6,249 bases of DNA from Deltaproteobacteria bacterium (GTDB lineage Bacteria > Myxococcota_A > Polyangia > Polyangiales > Houyiibacteriaceae), in contig QMMB01000215.1 in assembly GCA_003647035.1 (NCBI GenBank), positions 1 through 6,249 on the forward strand, written 5' to 3'. The notes beneath the pieces are model-generated. The model saw nothing but the letters and a program-made list of their open reading frames with translations. It did not search any database and was not told where the DNA came from. Positions within the stretch are counted from its first letter, which is position 1, and each line of letters begins with the position of its first letter. Below, piece after piece: positions 1 to 5,063 of the stretch. The position numbers and the translations under genes were made by a program.

Positions 1-188
1 CAGGGCCGTACGTATGGACGACGTACACCGCCCAACGGGGCGACGATACGGTCGAAGTCCGCATCGCAGCGGAAGACGGCGAGCGCGCGCGACCGGAACG
101 CACCATCGACATCGTCGTCGTCACTGACTCGGCTACGTTCGAAGGCAGCGGCTCGGAAACCTCGACCATCGTCGTCTCGCTCGAGTGA
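1..188 (+). CDS. 3' end of an unidentified protein (partial)
   Basis: An open frame enters from the left edge (first full codon at position 3) and stops at TGA 186-188, giving the last 61 residues of a protein whose start lies outside the window. The peptide begins GPYVWTTYTAQRGDD and ends STIVVSLE. It alternates hydrophobic and polar residues, with a run of Ile/Val (TIDIVVV), which suggests beta strands such as an Ig-like or other beta-sandwich domain of an exported protein. No catalytic motif, membrane segment or sorting tail is visible. Codon use (mostly G/C in third positions) fits a real gene. I do not recognise the family. The reading frame is well supported; the beta-sandwich idea is only inference. 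Confidence 0.6.
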   Translation, partial: GPYVWTTYTAQRGDDTVEVRIAAEDGERARPERTIDIVVVTDSATFEGSGSETSTIVVSLE

Positions 189-223
189 TTCCGACGCGCT
201 GCTCTCATAGTCTTCGGTCTCCG

Positions 224-251
224 TCGACACCGGCAAGCCCGGCCTTAGAAC
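224..251 (+). promoter_or_regulatory. Candidate sigma-70-type promoter for the PPOX gene
   Basis: TCGACA (224-229, 5 of 6 matches to TTGACA) is separated by 16 bp from TAGAAC (246-251, 4 of 6 matches to TATAAT). A start of transcription near 258 would give a leader of about 23 nt that still carries the Shine-Dalgarno at 269-276. The match was made by eye in a 92 bp intergenic gap, so chance similarity is possible. Confidence 0.3.
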
Positions 252-268
252 GGGAGTGAGCCACCTTT

Positions 269-276
269 AGGAGGAG
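269..276 (+). promoter_or_regulatory. Strong ribosome binding site of the PPOX gene
   Basis: AGGAGGAG, close to a perfect anti-16S complement, lies 4 bp before the ATG at 281. It fixes that ATG as the start and predicts efficient translation. It is the best Shine-Dalgarno in the window; the other genes have weak ones or none visible. Confidence 0.8.
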
Positions 277-280
277 CGTC

Positions 281-676
281 ATGAAACAGATCCCCGAGTC
301 CCACTCCGATATCCTCGACAAGCCCGCGTTCGCGCATCTATCGACCCTCATGCCCGATGGCAGCCCTCAGGCCAGTGCCGTGTGGGTCGACACGGATGGA
401 GGGGCAATCGTCATCAACTCAGCAGAGGGAAGACTCAAGGACCGAAACATTCGTCGAGACCCTAGGGTCGCCATCTCGGTCACCGATCCGGAAAACCCCT
501 ACCGCTCTCTAATGATTCGCGGCCGCGTGACGAAGATCACCAACGACGGGGCCGATCAGCATATTGATCGCATGGCGAAGAAGTACATGGGCGTCGACGA
601 GTATCCGTTCCGACAGCCGGAGGAGGTGCGGGTCATGTACTACATCGAGCCCGAGAGAATCTCGGCGATGGGCTGA
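281..676 (+). CDS. PPOX-class (Rv1155-like) split-barrel flavin/F420 oxidoreductase
   Basis: This 131-residue protein has the usual length and layout of the small pyridoxamine-5'-phosphate-oxidase-like split barrels often annotated as 'PPOX class F420-dependent' (Rv1155 type). Recognisable segments are HLSTLMPDGSPQASAVWV (19-36, first strands of the barrel), RLKDRNIRRDPRVAISV (51-67, the Lys/Arg-rich segment that usually contacts the cofactor phosphate), SLMIRGRV (76-83) and HIDRMAKKYMGVDEYPF (94-110), followed by the C-terminal strand MYYIEPERIS. The family acts in the cytoplasm, usually as homodimers that bind FMN or F420 and reduce varied substrates. The sequence does not settle which cofactor is used here, and whether this organism makes F420 cannot be seen. 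The ATG is set by a strong AGGAGGAG. It appears monocistronic and converges, with a 14 bp gap, on the haem lipoprotein gene. Family assignment is firm; substrate is unknown. Confidence 0.88.
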   Translation: MKQIPESHSDILDKPAFAHLSTLMPDGSPQASAVWVDTDGGAIVINSAEGRLKDRNIRRDPRVAISVTDPENPYRSLMIRGRVTKITNDGADQHIDRMAKKYMGVDEYPFRQPEEVRVMYYIEPERISAMG

Positions 677-690
677 GGCGGACGGTTGGT

Positions 691-1230
691 TTACTGCCGG
701 GGCAGCTCTGCCCAGAAGACGCCGCGGAAATCGCCCGCGGCATAGCCGGTCGCGTGATCGTCTGGGTAGAGTTCTTTGAGCTTCGCCTGCAGGTCGGGTG
801 CCAGCTCGGCCCCGTGACACGTCACGCAAAGCGGCTGCATGAAGATGGGCTCCACGTACCCCACGGTGTGCTTGTCGATCAAGACGACGCCCGGCTCCCT
901 CCGCTCGGGGTCGTTTTCATAGACCGCCAGCAACGGCTGCATCCAAGGCTTTGCGGCGTTACCCGGATTGCGCAGCTTCCCACTCGCCCGGCCGACATTG
1001 ATCGCGCCAAGGCTCTGCGCCTCCGCGAGCTTGGGCGCCTCCAGGCGGCACGCTGATACCGCCGCGACCGGGCCATCCTCGAGACCGGTGACGAGCGCCT
1101 GCTTGAGACTCTTCTTGAAGGGCAGCACCGCTTCGGCGCCGGCCTCCTTCCACTTCGCCTCGTTGATCTTCGAGCGATCGCAGGCCGAGAAGAGGACGAG
1201 AAACGATAGGATCAACCCTGTGCGCGACAT
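691..1230 (-). CDS. DUF3365 / Tll0287-like haem c lipoprotein
   Basis: This is a 179-residue exported protein. The N-terminus is a short signal peptide ending LVLFSAC (Cys17), a plausible lipobox, so the mature protein is probably a lipoprotein. The rest matches the DUF3365 (Tll0287-like) pattern: a conserved Cys in SACRLEAPKLA (Cys61), then INVGRASGKLRNPGNA (77-92), then the haem c motif CVTCH (135-139), and near the end GYAAGDFRGVF (162-172). In the cyanobacterial protein Tll0287, as I recall, the haem is held covalently by CXXCH and ligated axially by His and an upstream Cys; Cys61 could play that role here. The family is thought to serve in redox sensing or electron transfer, but no firm function is established. 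The ATG at 1228-1230 gives the full signal peptide. It is divergent from the LPMO-like gene (85 bp gap). The family call is confident; the role is open. Confidence 0.88.
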   Translation of the reverse strand: MSRTGLILSFLVLFSACDRSKINEAKWKEAGAEAVLPFKKSLKQALVTGLEDGPVAAVSACRLEAPKLAEAQSLGAINVGRASGKLRNPGNAAKPWMQPLLAVYENDPERREPGVVLIDKHTVGYVEPIFMQPLCVTCHGAELAPDLQAKLKELYPDDHATGYAAGDFRGVFWAELPRQ

Positions 1231-1315
1231 GAGGCGTACTTACCCCGCGGCGGGGGCTTCGATCAAGTCGCCACGGACGCGTGCCCGCCGTCCTCTCCTA
1301 CGGTACGATGCAGCC
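1231..1315. promoter_or_regulatory. Divergent intergenic promoter region
   Basis: These 85 bp separate the start codons of the haem lipoprotein (minus) and the LPMO-like protein (plus) and must hold both promoters unless one gene is read from further away. On the plus strand TACGAT (1304-1309) is a fair -10 element only 6 bp before the ATG at 1316, which would give a nearly leaderless transcript; no good -35 precedes it. On the minus strand TTGATC (complement of 1260-1265 area) could be a -35, but its -10 partner is poor. No clear Shine-Dalgarno is seen for the plus gene, which also fits leaderless initiation. No convincing operator palindrome was seen. Confidence 0.4.
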
Positions 1316-1975
1316 ATGCGTTTCTTATTGGTTGCTGCCTGTCTGGCTTTCGTGCTGCTGTCACCGGTCGGGGCACGCGCTCATCTGGGCTTGGACGCAC
1401 CGGTGTCACGGTACGGGCCTGACGTCCTCAAGACCGGTCCGTGCGGCAAAGCGGGCGGGGAGCGGACGGGCAACGTCACGTACTACGAGCCTGGCGAAAC
1501 CATCGAGGTTGGGTGGGACGAATACGTCGACCACCCGGGACACTATCGCATCGCATTCGACGATGACGGAGTCGACGACTTCGTGGATCCCGCGACGATG
1601 ATGGAGCTCTACTCCAACGACACGGTGCTGCTCGATGGAATCCCTGATGAGGGGCGGGACCAACGCGCCTACGTGGCGACCGTCAGGCTCCCCGACATCA
1701 CGTGCGACAATTGCACACTCCAGGTGATCCAAGTGATGTACGACAAGCCGCCATACACCACGCCGGGGAACGACATCTACTATCAGTGCGCCGATTTGGT
1801 GCTGCGCGAGGGCGGGGCTCCCCCTGATGCCGGCATCGGACCTGACGCGGCCACTGACCCTAGCGCAGACGGATGCGCTACGGCAACTGGCCGGCTTCCT
1901 GGGCCCGAGCTGATCTCCATGCTGCTGATCCTCTTTGCTTGCCGTCTTGCCGGCAGGCGTGGGTTGCCCGTATAG
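1316..1975 (+). CDS. Secreted LPMO-like protein (SCE4755 type) with MYXO-CTERM-like anchor
   Basis: The protein has 219 residues from the ATG at 1316. A classical signal peptide (MRFLLVAACLAFVLL...) ends in the AXA site A20-R21-A22, so cleavage exposes His23 as the mature N-terminus, as in lytic polysaccharide monooxygenases. A second histidine pair lies in DHPGHYRIAF (H73, H76), the segment that in SCE4755-family 'polysaccharide monooxygenase-like' proteins supplies the other ligand of the copper-binding histidine brace. CDNCTLQVIQVMYDK (130-144) and DIYYQCADLVL (153-163) also match that family; Cys43, 130, 133 and 158 may form disulfides. A Pro/Asp/Ala-rich linker (165-186) leads to Cys187, a hydrophobic span (about 196-213) and Arg214-Arg215, resembling the myxobacterial Cys-TM-Arg sorting signal. 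Expected role: copper-dependent oxidative attack on a polysaccharide at the cell surface; activity and substrate are inferred. The frame is open back to 968, but that part is antisense to the haem gene and precedes the signal peptide, so it was excluded. Confidence 0.82.
   Translation: MRFLLVAACLAFVLLSPVGARAHLGLDAPVSRYGPDVLKTGPCGKAGGERTGNVTYYEPGETIEVGWDEYVDHPGHYRIAFDDDGVDDFVDPATMMELYSNDTVLLDGIPDEGRDQRAYVATVRLPDITCDNCTLQVIQVMYDKPPYTTPGNDIYYQCADLVLREGGAPPDAGIGPDAATDPSADGCATATGRLPGPELISMLLILFACRLAGRRGLPV
1937..1958 (+). repeat. Inverted repeat (8 bp stem) overlapping the 3' end of the LPMO-like gene
   Basis: GCTTGCCG (1937-1944) pairs with CGGCAGGC (1951-1958) with one G-U pair across a 6-base loop. 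There is no following T-run, so it is not a standard intrinsic terminator. It lies inside the coding part of the hydrophobic tail and covers the candidate -35 of metF. It may be a chance product of GC-rich sequence, an attenuating hairpin or an operator. Confidence 0.3.
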
Positions 1976-1976
1976 A
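1947..1976 (+). promoter_or_regulatory. Candidate metF promoter, nearly leaderless
   Basis: TTGCCG (1947-1952) and TATAGA (1971-1976) are spaced by 18 bp, close to sigma-70 rules. A transcription start about 7 bp after the -10 would fall at 1983-1984, only 2-3 nt before the metF ATG at 1986. No Shine-Dalgarno precedes that ATG, consistent with leaderless translation. The promoter overlaps the last codons and the stop (1973-1975) of the upstream gene. Assigned by eye. Confidence 0.45.
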
Positions 1977-1985
1977 GTGCCGCCT

Positions 1986-2849
1986 ATGCGTATTGCCGAC
2001 TTGTACGCGGCCGAGGGAGGCCCGGTACTCTCGCTCGAGTTCTTCACGCCCAAGAACGATGCGGGACGCAAGGCCTTGTTTCGCGCGGTGGAACGTCTCG
2101 CGACCATCGAGCCGGGCTTCGTCTCCATCACCTGCGGGGCGGCGGGTACGACGCGCGAGCGCACGGCAGATCTGGCGATCGAGATGCAAGACCAGTTTCA
2201 GCTCACCGCCATGGCGCACCTCGTGTGTACGGGCACCACTCAATTGGAGCTCGGCGAGACCCTTCGCCACATGCAGGCGCGCGGCATCGACAACATCCTC
2301 GCCCTGCGCGGTGATCCTCCAAAGGGCGCCACAGACTGGACGGCCGTCGAAGGCGGATTTCGCCACGCCGACGAGCTGGCCGCGTTCGTAAGCGAACGCT
2401 TCTCATTGGGTATCGGCGGGGCCTGCTACCCCGAAAAGCACCACGAGGCCAAGAGCCTAGAAGCCGACATCGACAATCTCGCCCGCAAGGTCGACGCCGG
2501 CGTCGAGTTCCTGATCACGCAACTATTCTTCGACAACGACAAATATTGGAGCTTCGTCGACAGCGTTCGCGCGCGGGGCATCGAAGTGCCTATCGTACCG
2601 GGAATCATGCCCGTCCTGAACCTCGCCAATCTCGAGCGCATCGCGTCGTTGTCCCCAGGAACCACCATCCCTCCCGAGCTCGAAACCGCGTTCCGCGAAG
2701 CGGGAGAAGACGACGAGGTCGCCCTTCAAGCAGGCGTGCGGTTCGCTGCACAACAATGCCGCGCCCTACTCGCCAAGGGCGCTCCCGGAATCCATTTCTA
2801 TACCCTCAATCGCTCCAAAGCGACCCTCCAAACAGTCGCCCAACTCTGA
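1986..2849 (+). CDS. metF: 5,10-methylenetetrahydrofolate reductase
   Basis: This 287-residue enzyme has the normal length for bacterial MetF, the cytoplasmic FAD enzyme that reduces 5,10-methylene-THF to 5-methyl-THF for methionine synthesis. The TIM-barrel motifs appear in order: SLEFFTPK with catalytic Glu18; FVSITCGAAGTTRERT (45-60); LALRGDPP with Asp110, the residue that tunes the flavin; GGACYPEKH (144-152) with Tyr148; FLITQLFFDNDKYW (175-188) with Gln179, which contacts folate; VPGIMPV (204-210); and GAPGIHFYTLNRS (265-277). No key residue is missing. The start at 1986 is preferred over an in-frame ATG at 1935 because MRIADLYAAEGGPVLSLEFF matches the usual N-terminus and the longer version would overlap the end of the upstream gene. 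It is not flanked by other methionine or folate genes. No SAM or B12 riboswitch fits in the 10 bp upstream gap. Confidence 0.96.
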   Translation: MRIADLYAAEGGPVLSLEFFTPKNDAGRKALFRAVERLATIEPGFVSITCGAAGTTRERTADLAIEMQDQFQLTAMAHLVCTGTTQLELGETLRHMQARGIDNILALRGDPPKGATDWTAVEGGFRHADELAAFVSERFSLGIGGACYPEKHHEAKSLEADIDNLARKVDAGVEFLITQLFFDNDKYWSFVDSVRARGIEVPIVPGIMPVLNLANLERIASLSPGTTIPPELETAFREAGEDDEVALQAGVRFAAQQCRALLAKGAPGIHFYTLNRSKATLQTVAQL

Positions 2850-2855
2850 AGTTGG
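2840..2855. terminator. Small hairpin at the convergent metF / membrane-protein 3' ends
   Basis: CCAACT (2840-2845) and AGTTGG (2850-2855) form a perfect 6 bp stem with a CTGA loop, centred on the metF stop codon and the 9 bp convergent gap. Being symmetrical it could act on both strands. It lacks T-tracts and is short, so a terminator role is tentative; it may be a coincidence. Confidence 0.3.
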
Positions 2856-2858
2856 TCG

Positions 2859-3221
2859 CTACGCGCCGCGGATCAATGCCATTGAGACGCCTGCGCCCAT
2901 CAACACCAACCCAAGGCAAATGATCACGAAGCCGAGGCCGCCGACGTAGCACCACACCATGACCCGAGCGCGCTCTTCGCGCCGAAGGCAGGCGTTGAAA
3001 CGGAGCGGGCGCCAGTACCATCCCCGCGGCAGCTCGCCTCGCGGTCGCAACACCTGAAAGAGGCGCACGTGGTAGATGAACCCGGTCGGAACGCCCACGA
3101 CGAAGCCTGCCAGCGTGAGCCATATCCCGCTCGAGTAGAGCACTTCCCAGGGAGCAAACCAAACTCCGCTCAGCAAGCACATGAGTGCACTGAGGGCGAC
3201 CACGATGCCGAGCTCACGCAT
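2859..3221 (-). CDS. Small membrane protein of unknown function (120 aa)
   Basis: The protein has about three hydrophobic segments: roughly residues 5-23, 27-50 and 89-116. Between the second and third lies a basic, aromatic loop (HVRLFQVLRPRGELPRGWYW at 51-70, then RPLRFNACLRREERAR), which by the positive-inside rule probably faces the cytoplasm. I do not recognise the family. It is likely real: codon use resembles its neighbours, the ATG at 3219-3221 has a GAGGG element a few bases upstream, and it follows the TMTC-like gene by only 21 bp on the same strand, implying co-transcription and perhaps co-translation. Such an arrangement suggests an accessory subunit or a protein of the same membrane process, but nothing in the sequence proves this. 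Its 3' end converges on metF with a 9 bp gap. Confidence 0.75.
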   Translation of the reverse strand: MRELGIVVALSALMCLLSGVWFAPWEVLYSSGIWLTLAGFVVGVPTGFIYHVRLFQVLRPRGELPRGWYWRPLRFNACLRREERARVMVWCYVGGLGFVIICLGLVLMGAGVSMALIRGA

Positions 3222-3242
3222 GGGTGACCCTCTGCGGCCTTC

Positions 3243-4964
3243 TCACGGCTCTACCGGTGGCCGTGAGCCCCTCTCGGCACACAGTTCGAGATTCTGCACG
3301 TTGTCTGGGTCATAGGGATCGAGTGCGGCGGCCCGTTCGAAAGCTCGGCATGCCGTTTCGGTGTCGCCGATCTCGTAGGCGACAATGCCGAGTACCCTCT
3401 GATTGTGCGCGGTCTCGGCCTGCAGGCGAACTGCCTCCTCTGCCATTTGGAGGGCTTCGTCGCGCAAACCGCGTCGGAGATATAGCAACGCCAAGTTGGC
3501 GTAGACCTTGTGCGAATCGGGTACCGATGCGGCGCGGCGCATGGTTTCGATCGCCGCCTCGAGTTTCCCCTCCGCCGCGAGCAGTAGCCCCTGCCGATGC
3601 AACAAGCGCCAGTCCCCTGGCGAGTGTTCCAGTCCGGTGTGGGTGTAGGCCCAGGCTAGCTCGTGGTCGTCGCGCTCCGCCGCCAACGATGCGAGCTCGT
3701 CCCACGCTGCGGCGTTGGTCGGATCCACGCGGGCTGCATTCTCGAACAGCCGATCGGTGCTCGACCACAGCGGCGTCTGCACGAGAGTCCAGCCACACGC
3801 CAAGAGGATGGCTGCGGTTCCTACGGGCCAAGCCACCGCGCGCGGAAGCTTCATCAACAACGCGGCGAATGCCATGAGCAACCCAAAGCTCGGCAAGAAG
3901 ACGTACCGATCCGCCGCGTAGTTCTGCACTGGCACCAGCAGGTGGCTCACGGGGGCTAGAAAAACGAACCACCATCCGAGCCCCAACATGGCCACCGTGC
4001 GCCTCGACCGCTCGAGCATGGCCCAGGCGACCACCCCTACGCCGAGCCCAGCCGCCAAGGCACCTGGCAACCATCCAGCGACCCCGGTCTCGCCGGGCTG
4101 CACCGCATACTGCACCGCGTACGGCCCCCCGAATGCCATCAGCTTCAGGTACTGAGTGTGTGCCCGAAAGAAAAGCAGAAGCGTATCGGCGAAACCCTCT
4201 CCGTGGTACGGCACGATCACCCCCATCGAGCTCGAGACCCAGACATTGGGAATGAACACCAGCAGGCCGCACGCCGCGTACGCGCCCACGAACGCGAGTT
4301 TGTGTCGCCGACCCAGCGGTGACTCGAGCCACAGCGCGATCAGCACCAGCGCGCCAGCCCCCGCAATGACGAGCGCTTTGGATGCAACGGCCAAAACGAA
4401 AATCAGGCAGGCTGCGAGCGCGCGCTTCGAACCACCACGCCGGAGGTAAGAGGTTGCGATCAACAGCGAGGACGACAGCAGGAACGCGCCGAGCACTCCC
4501 TTGCGCTCCGATAGCCAGGCGACGACTTCGACGTGCACGGGATGTGTCGCAAACAACAAGCCGGTCAACCACGCGAGCGATCGGCTGTTCGACAGCGCGA
4601 GCGCCAACGAGGCCAGCACCGCGCAGGTCCCCGCGTAGAGCAACACCTGGGTCAGGTGGTGACCCCCGATCCAGTCGCCGTAGGTGGCGTAGTCGAGCAT
4701 CACGGAGAGGTCGCGCACCGGCAGATACTCCGCCCCGAGCCGGTGGCGCTGCTCCCACGAAAAATCGCTCAGCACCCGCCAGACCGAATCGACGTTGACA
4801 TCGTGCAGCAGGCGGTTGTCGCGCACGAGCCAGGGGTCGTCGTGCAGGACGAAACCATAGGCGGCGGTGCGCGCGTATAGAACAAGCCCGACCAACCCGA
4901 CCCAGGCCGGATGAACCCGCTCAACCCACCCCGCCAAACGCCCTGTCACCCCGGCCGCGCCCAC
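3243..4964 (-). CDS. TMTC-like polytopic membrane protein with C-terminal TPRs (putative GT-C glycosyltransferase)
   Basis: The 573-residue protein has two parts. Residues about 20-398 hold some 10-11 hydrophobic spans. Residues about 400-562 form about five tetratricopeptide repeats (for example YANLALLYLRRGLRDEALQM and TETACRAFERAAALDPYDPD). The membrane part carries the hallmarks of TMTC-type proteins: an Asp-Asp pair after the first span (FVLHDDPWLVRDN, D42-D43), YLPVRDLSVML (80-90), GGHHLTQVLLY, HPVHVEVVAWLSERKGVLGA (141-160) and YAADRYVFLPSFGL (349-362). Eukaryotic TMTCs are GT-C O-mannosyltransferases using a lipid-linked sugar; bacterial relatives are mostly uncharacterised, so protein glycosylation is an inference. 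The start is GTG at 4962-4964, the first possible start after an in-frame stop; there is no clear Shine-Dalgarno, so GTG at 4949 or TTG at 4937 are alternatives. It precedes the 120-residue membrane protein by 21 bp. Confidence 0.88.
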   Translation of the reverse strand: MGAAGVTGRLAGWVERVHPAWVGLVGLVLYARTAAYGFVLHDDPWLVRDNRLLHDVNVDSVWRVLSDFSWEQRHRLGAEYLPVRDLSVMLDYATYGDWIGGHHLTQVLLYAGTCAVLASLALALSNSRSLAWLTGLLFATHPVHVEVVAWLSERKGVLGAFLLSSSLLIATSYLRRGGSKRALAACLIFVLAVASKALVIAGAGALVLIALWLESPLGRRHKLAFVGAYAACGLLVFIPNVWVSSSMGVIVPYHGEGFADTLLLFFRAHTQYLKLMAFGGPYAVQYAVQPGETGVAGWLPGALAAGLGVGVVAWAMLERSRRTVAMLGLGWWFVFLAPVSHLLVPVQNYAADRYVFLPSFGLLMAFAALLMKLPRAVAWPVGTAAILLACGWTLVQTPLWSSTDRLFENAARVDPTNAAAWDELASLAAERDDHELAWAYTHTGLEHSPGDWRLLHRQGLLLAAEGKLEAAIETMRRAASVPDSHKVYANLALLYLRRGLRDEALQMAEEAVRLQAETAHNQRVLGIVAYEIGDTETACRAFERAAALDPYDPDNVQNLELCAERGSRPPVEP

Positions 4965-5063
4965 CAGCCCAGGCTAGTCGGTAACACGGCAGACACGCCA
5001 AATACGCGCTGGCACTGACACTGGCACTGGCACTGACACTGACACTGACACTGACACTGGGGC
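4965..5063. other. Intergenic stretch between the GH31 and TMTC-like genes
   Basis: This 99 bp gap on the minus-strand gene run contains the hexanucleotide repeat (5009-5060), which begins 3 bp after the GH31 stop codon, and 44 bp of unique sequence before the TMTC-like GTG. In the unique part the minus strand has TTGGCG followed by TTACCGACTAG, which is not a convincing promoter pair. No Shine-Dalgarno or T-tailed hairpin was seen. Confidence 0.6.
5009..5060. repeat. Hexanucleotide tandem repeat (CTGRCA)8.7
   Basis: Eight complete 6-bp units and a 4-base remainder run without gaps. All units fit CTGRCA; the variable fourth base reads G, A, G, G, A, A, A, A from left to right on the plus strand, so two unit types (CTGGCA and CTGACA) alternate by simple transition. 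The plus strand lacks GTG, so the array cannot fold on itself. On the minus (transcribed) strand it reads as TGYCAG units, 3 bp beyond the GH31 stop and 44 bp before the TMTC-like start. A 6-bp unit changes spacing without shifting any reading frame. There are no spacers, so this is not a CRISPR. Confidence 0.95.

Noticed and set aside
968..1315. Long in-frame N-terminal extension of the LPMO-like gene (335 codons in total)
   Set aside because: It is antisense to the haem lipoprotein gene, has no family match, and would bury a textbook signal peptide that starts at 1316.
1976..1985. SAM or cobalamin riboswitch ahead of metF
   Set aside because: Only 10 bp separate the genes and no conserved riboswitch core can be seen in the preceding coding sequence.
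1935..1985. Earlier metF start at ATG 1935
   Set aside because: It would add 17 residues unlike any MetF N-terminus, overlap the upstream gene by about 40 bp, and precede the candidate promoter.
1406..2164. Minus-strand frame of 252 codons across the LPMO-like and metF genes
   Set aside because: Both sense genes are recognised with intact motifs; the antisense product shows no domain and arises from high GC.
3224..3877. Plus-strand frame of 217 codons opposite the TMTC-like gene
   Set aside because: It is Arg/Pro/Ser-rich shadow sequence antisense to well-recognised TPR coding sequence; the same applies to the large minus frame at 3310-4758.
5009..5060. CRISPR-like or hairpin-forming array
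   Set aside because: Units are contiguous 6-mers without spacers, and the strand contains no complementary segment to fold back on.
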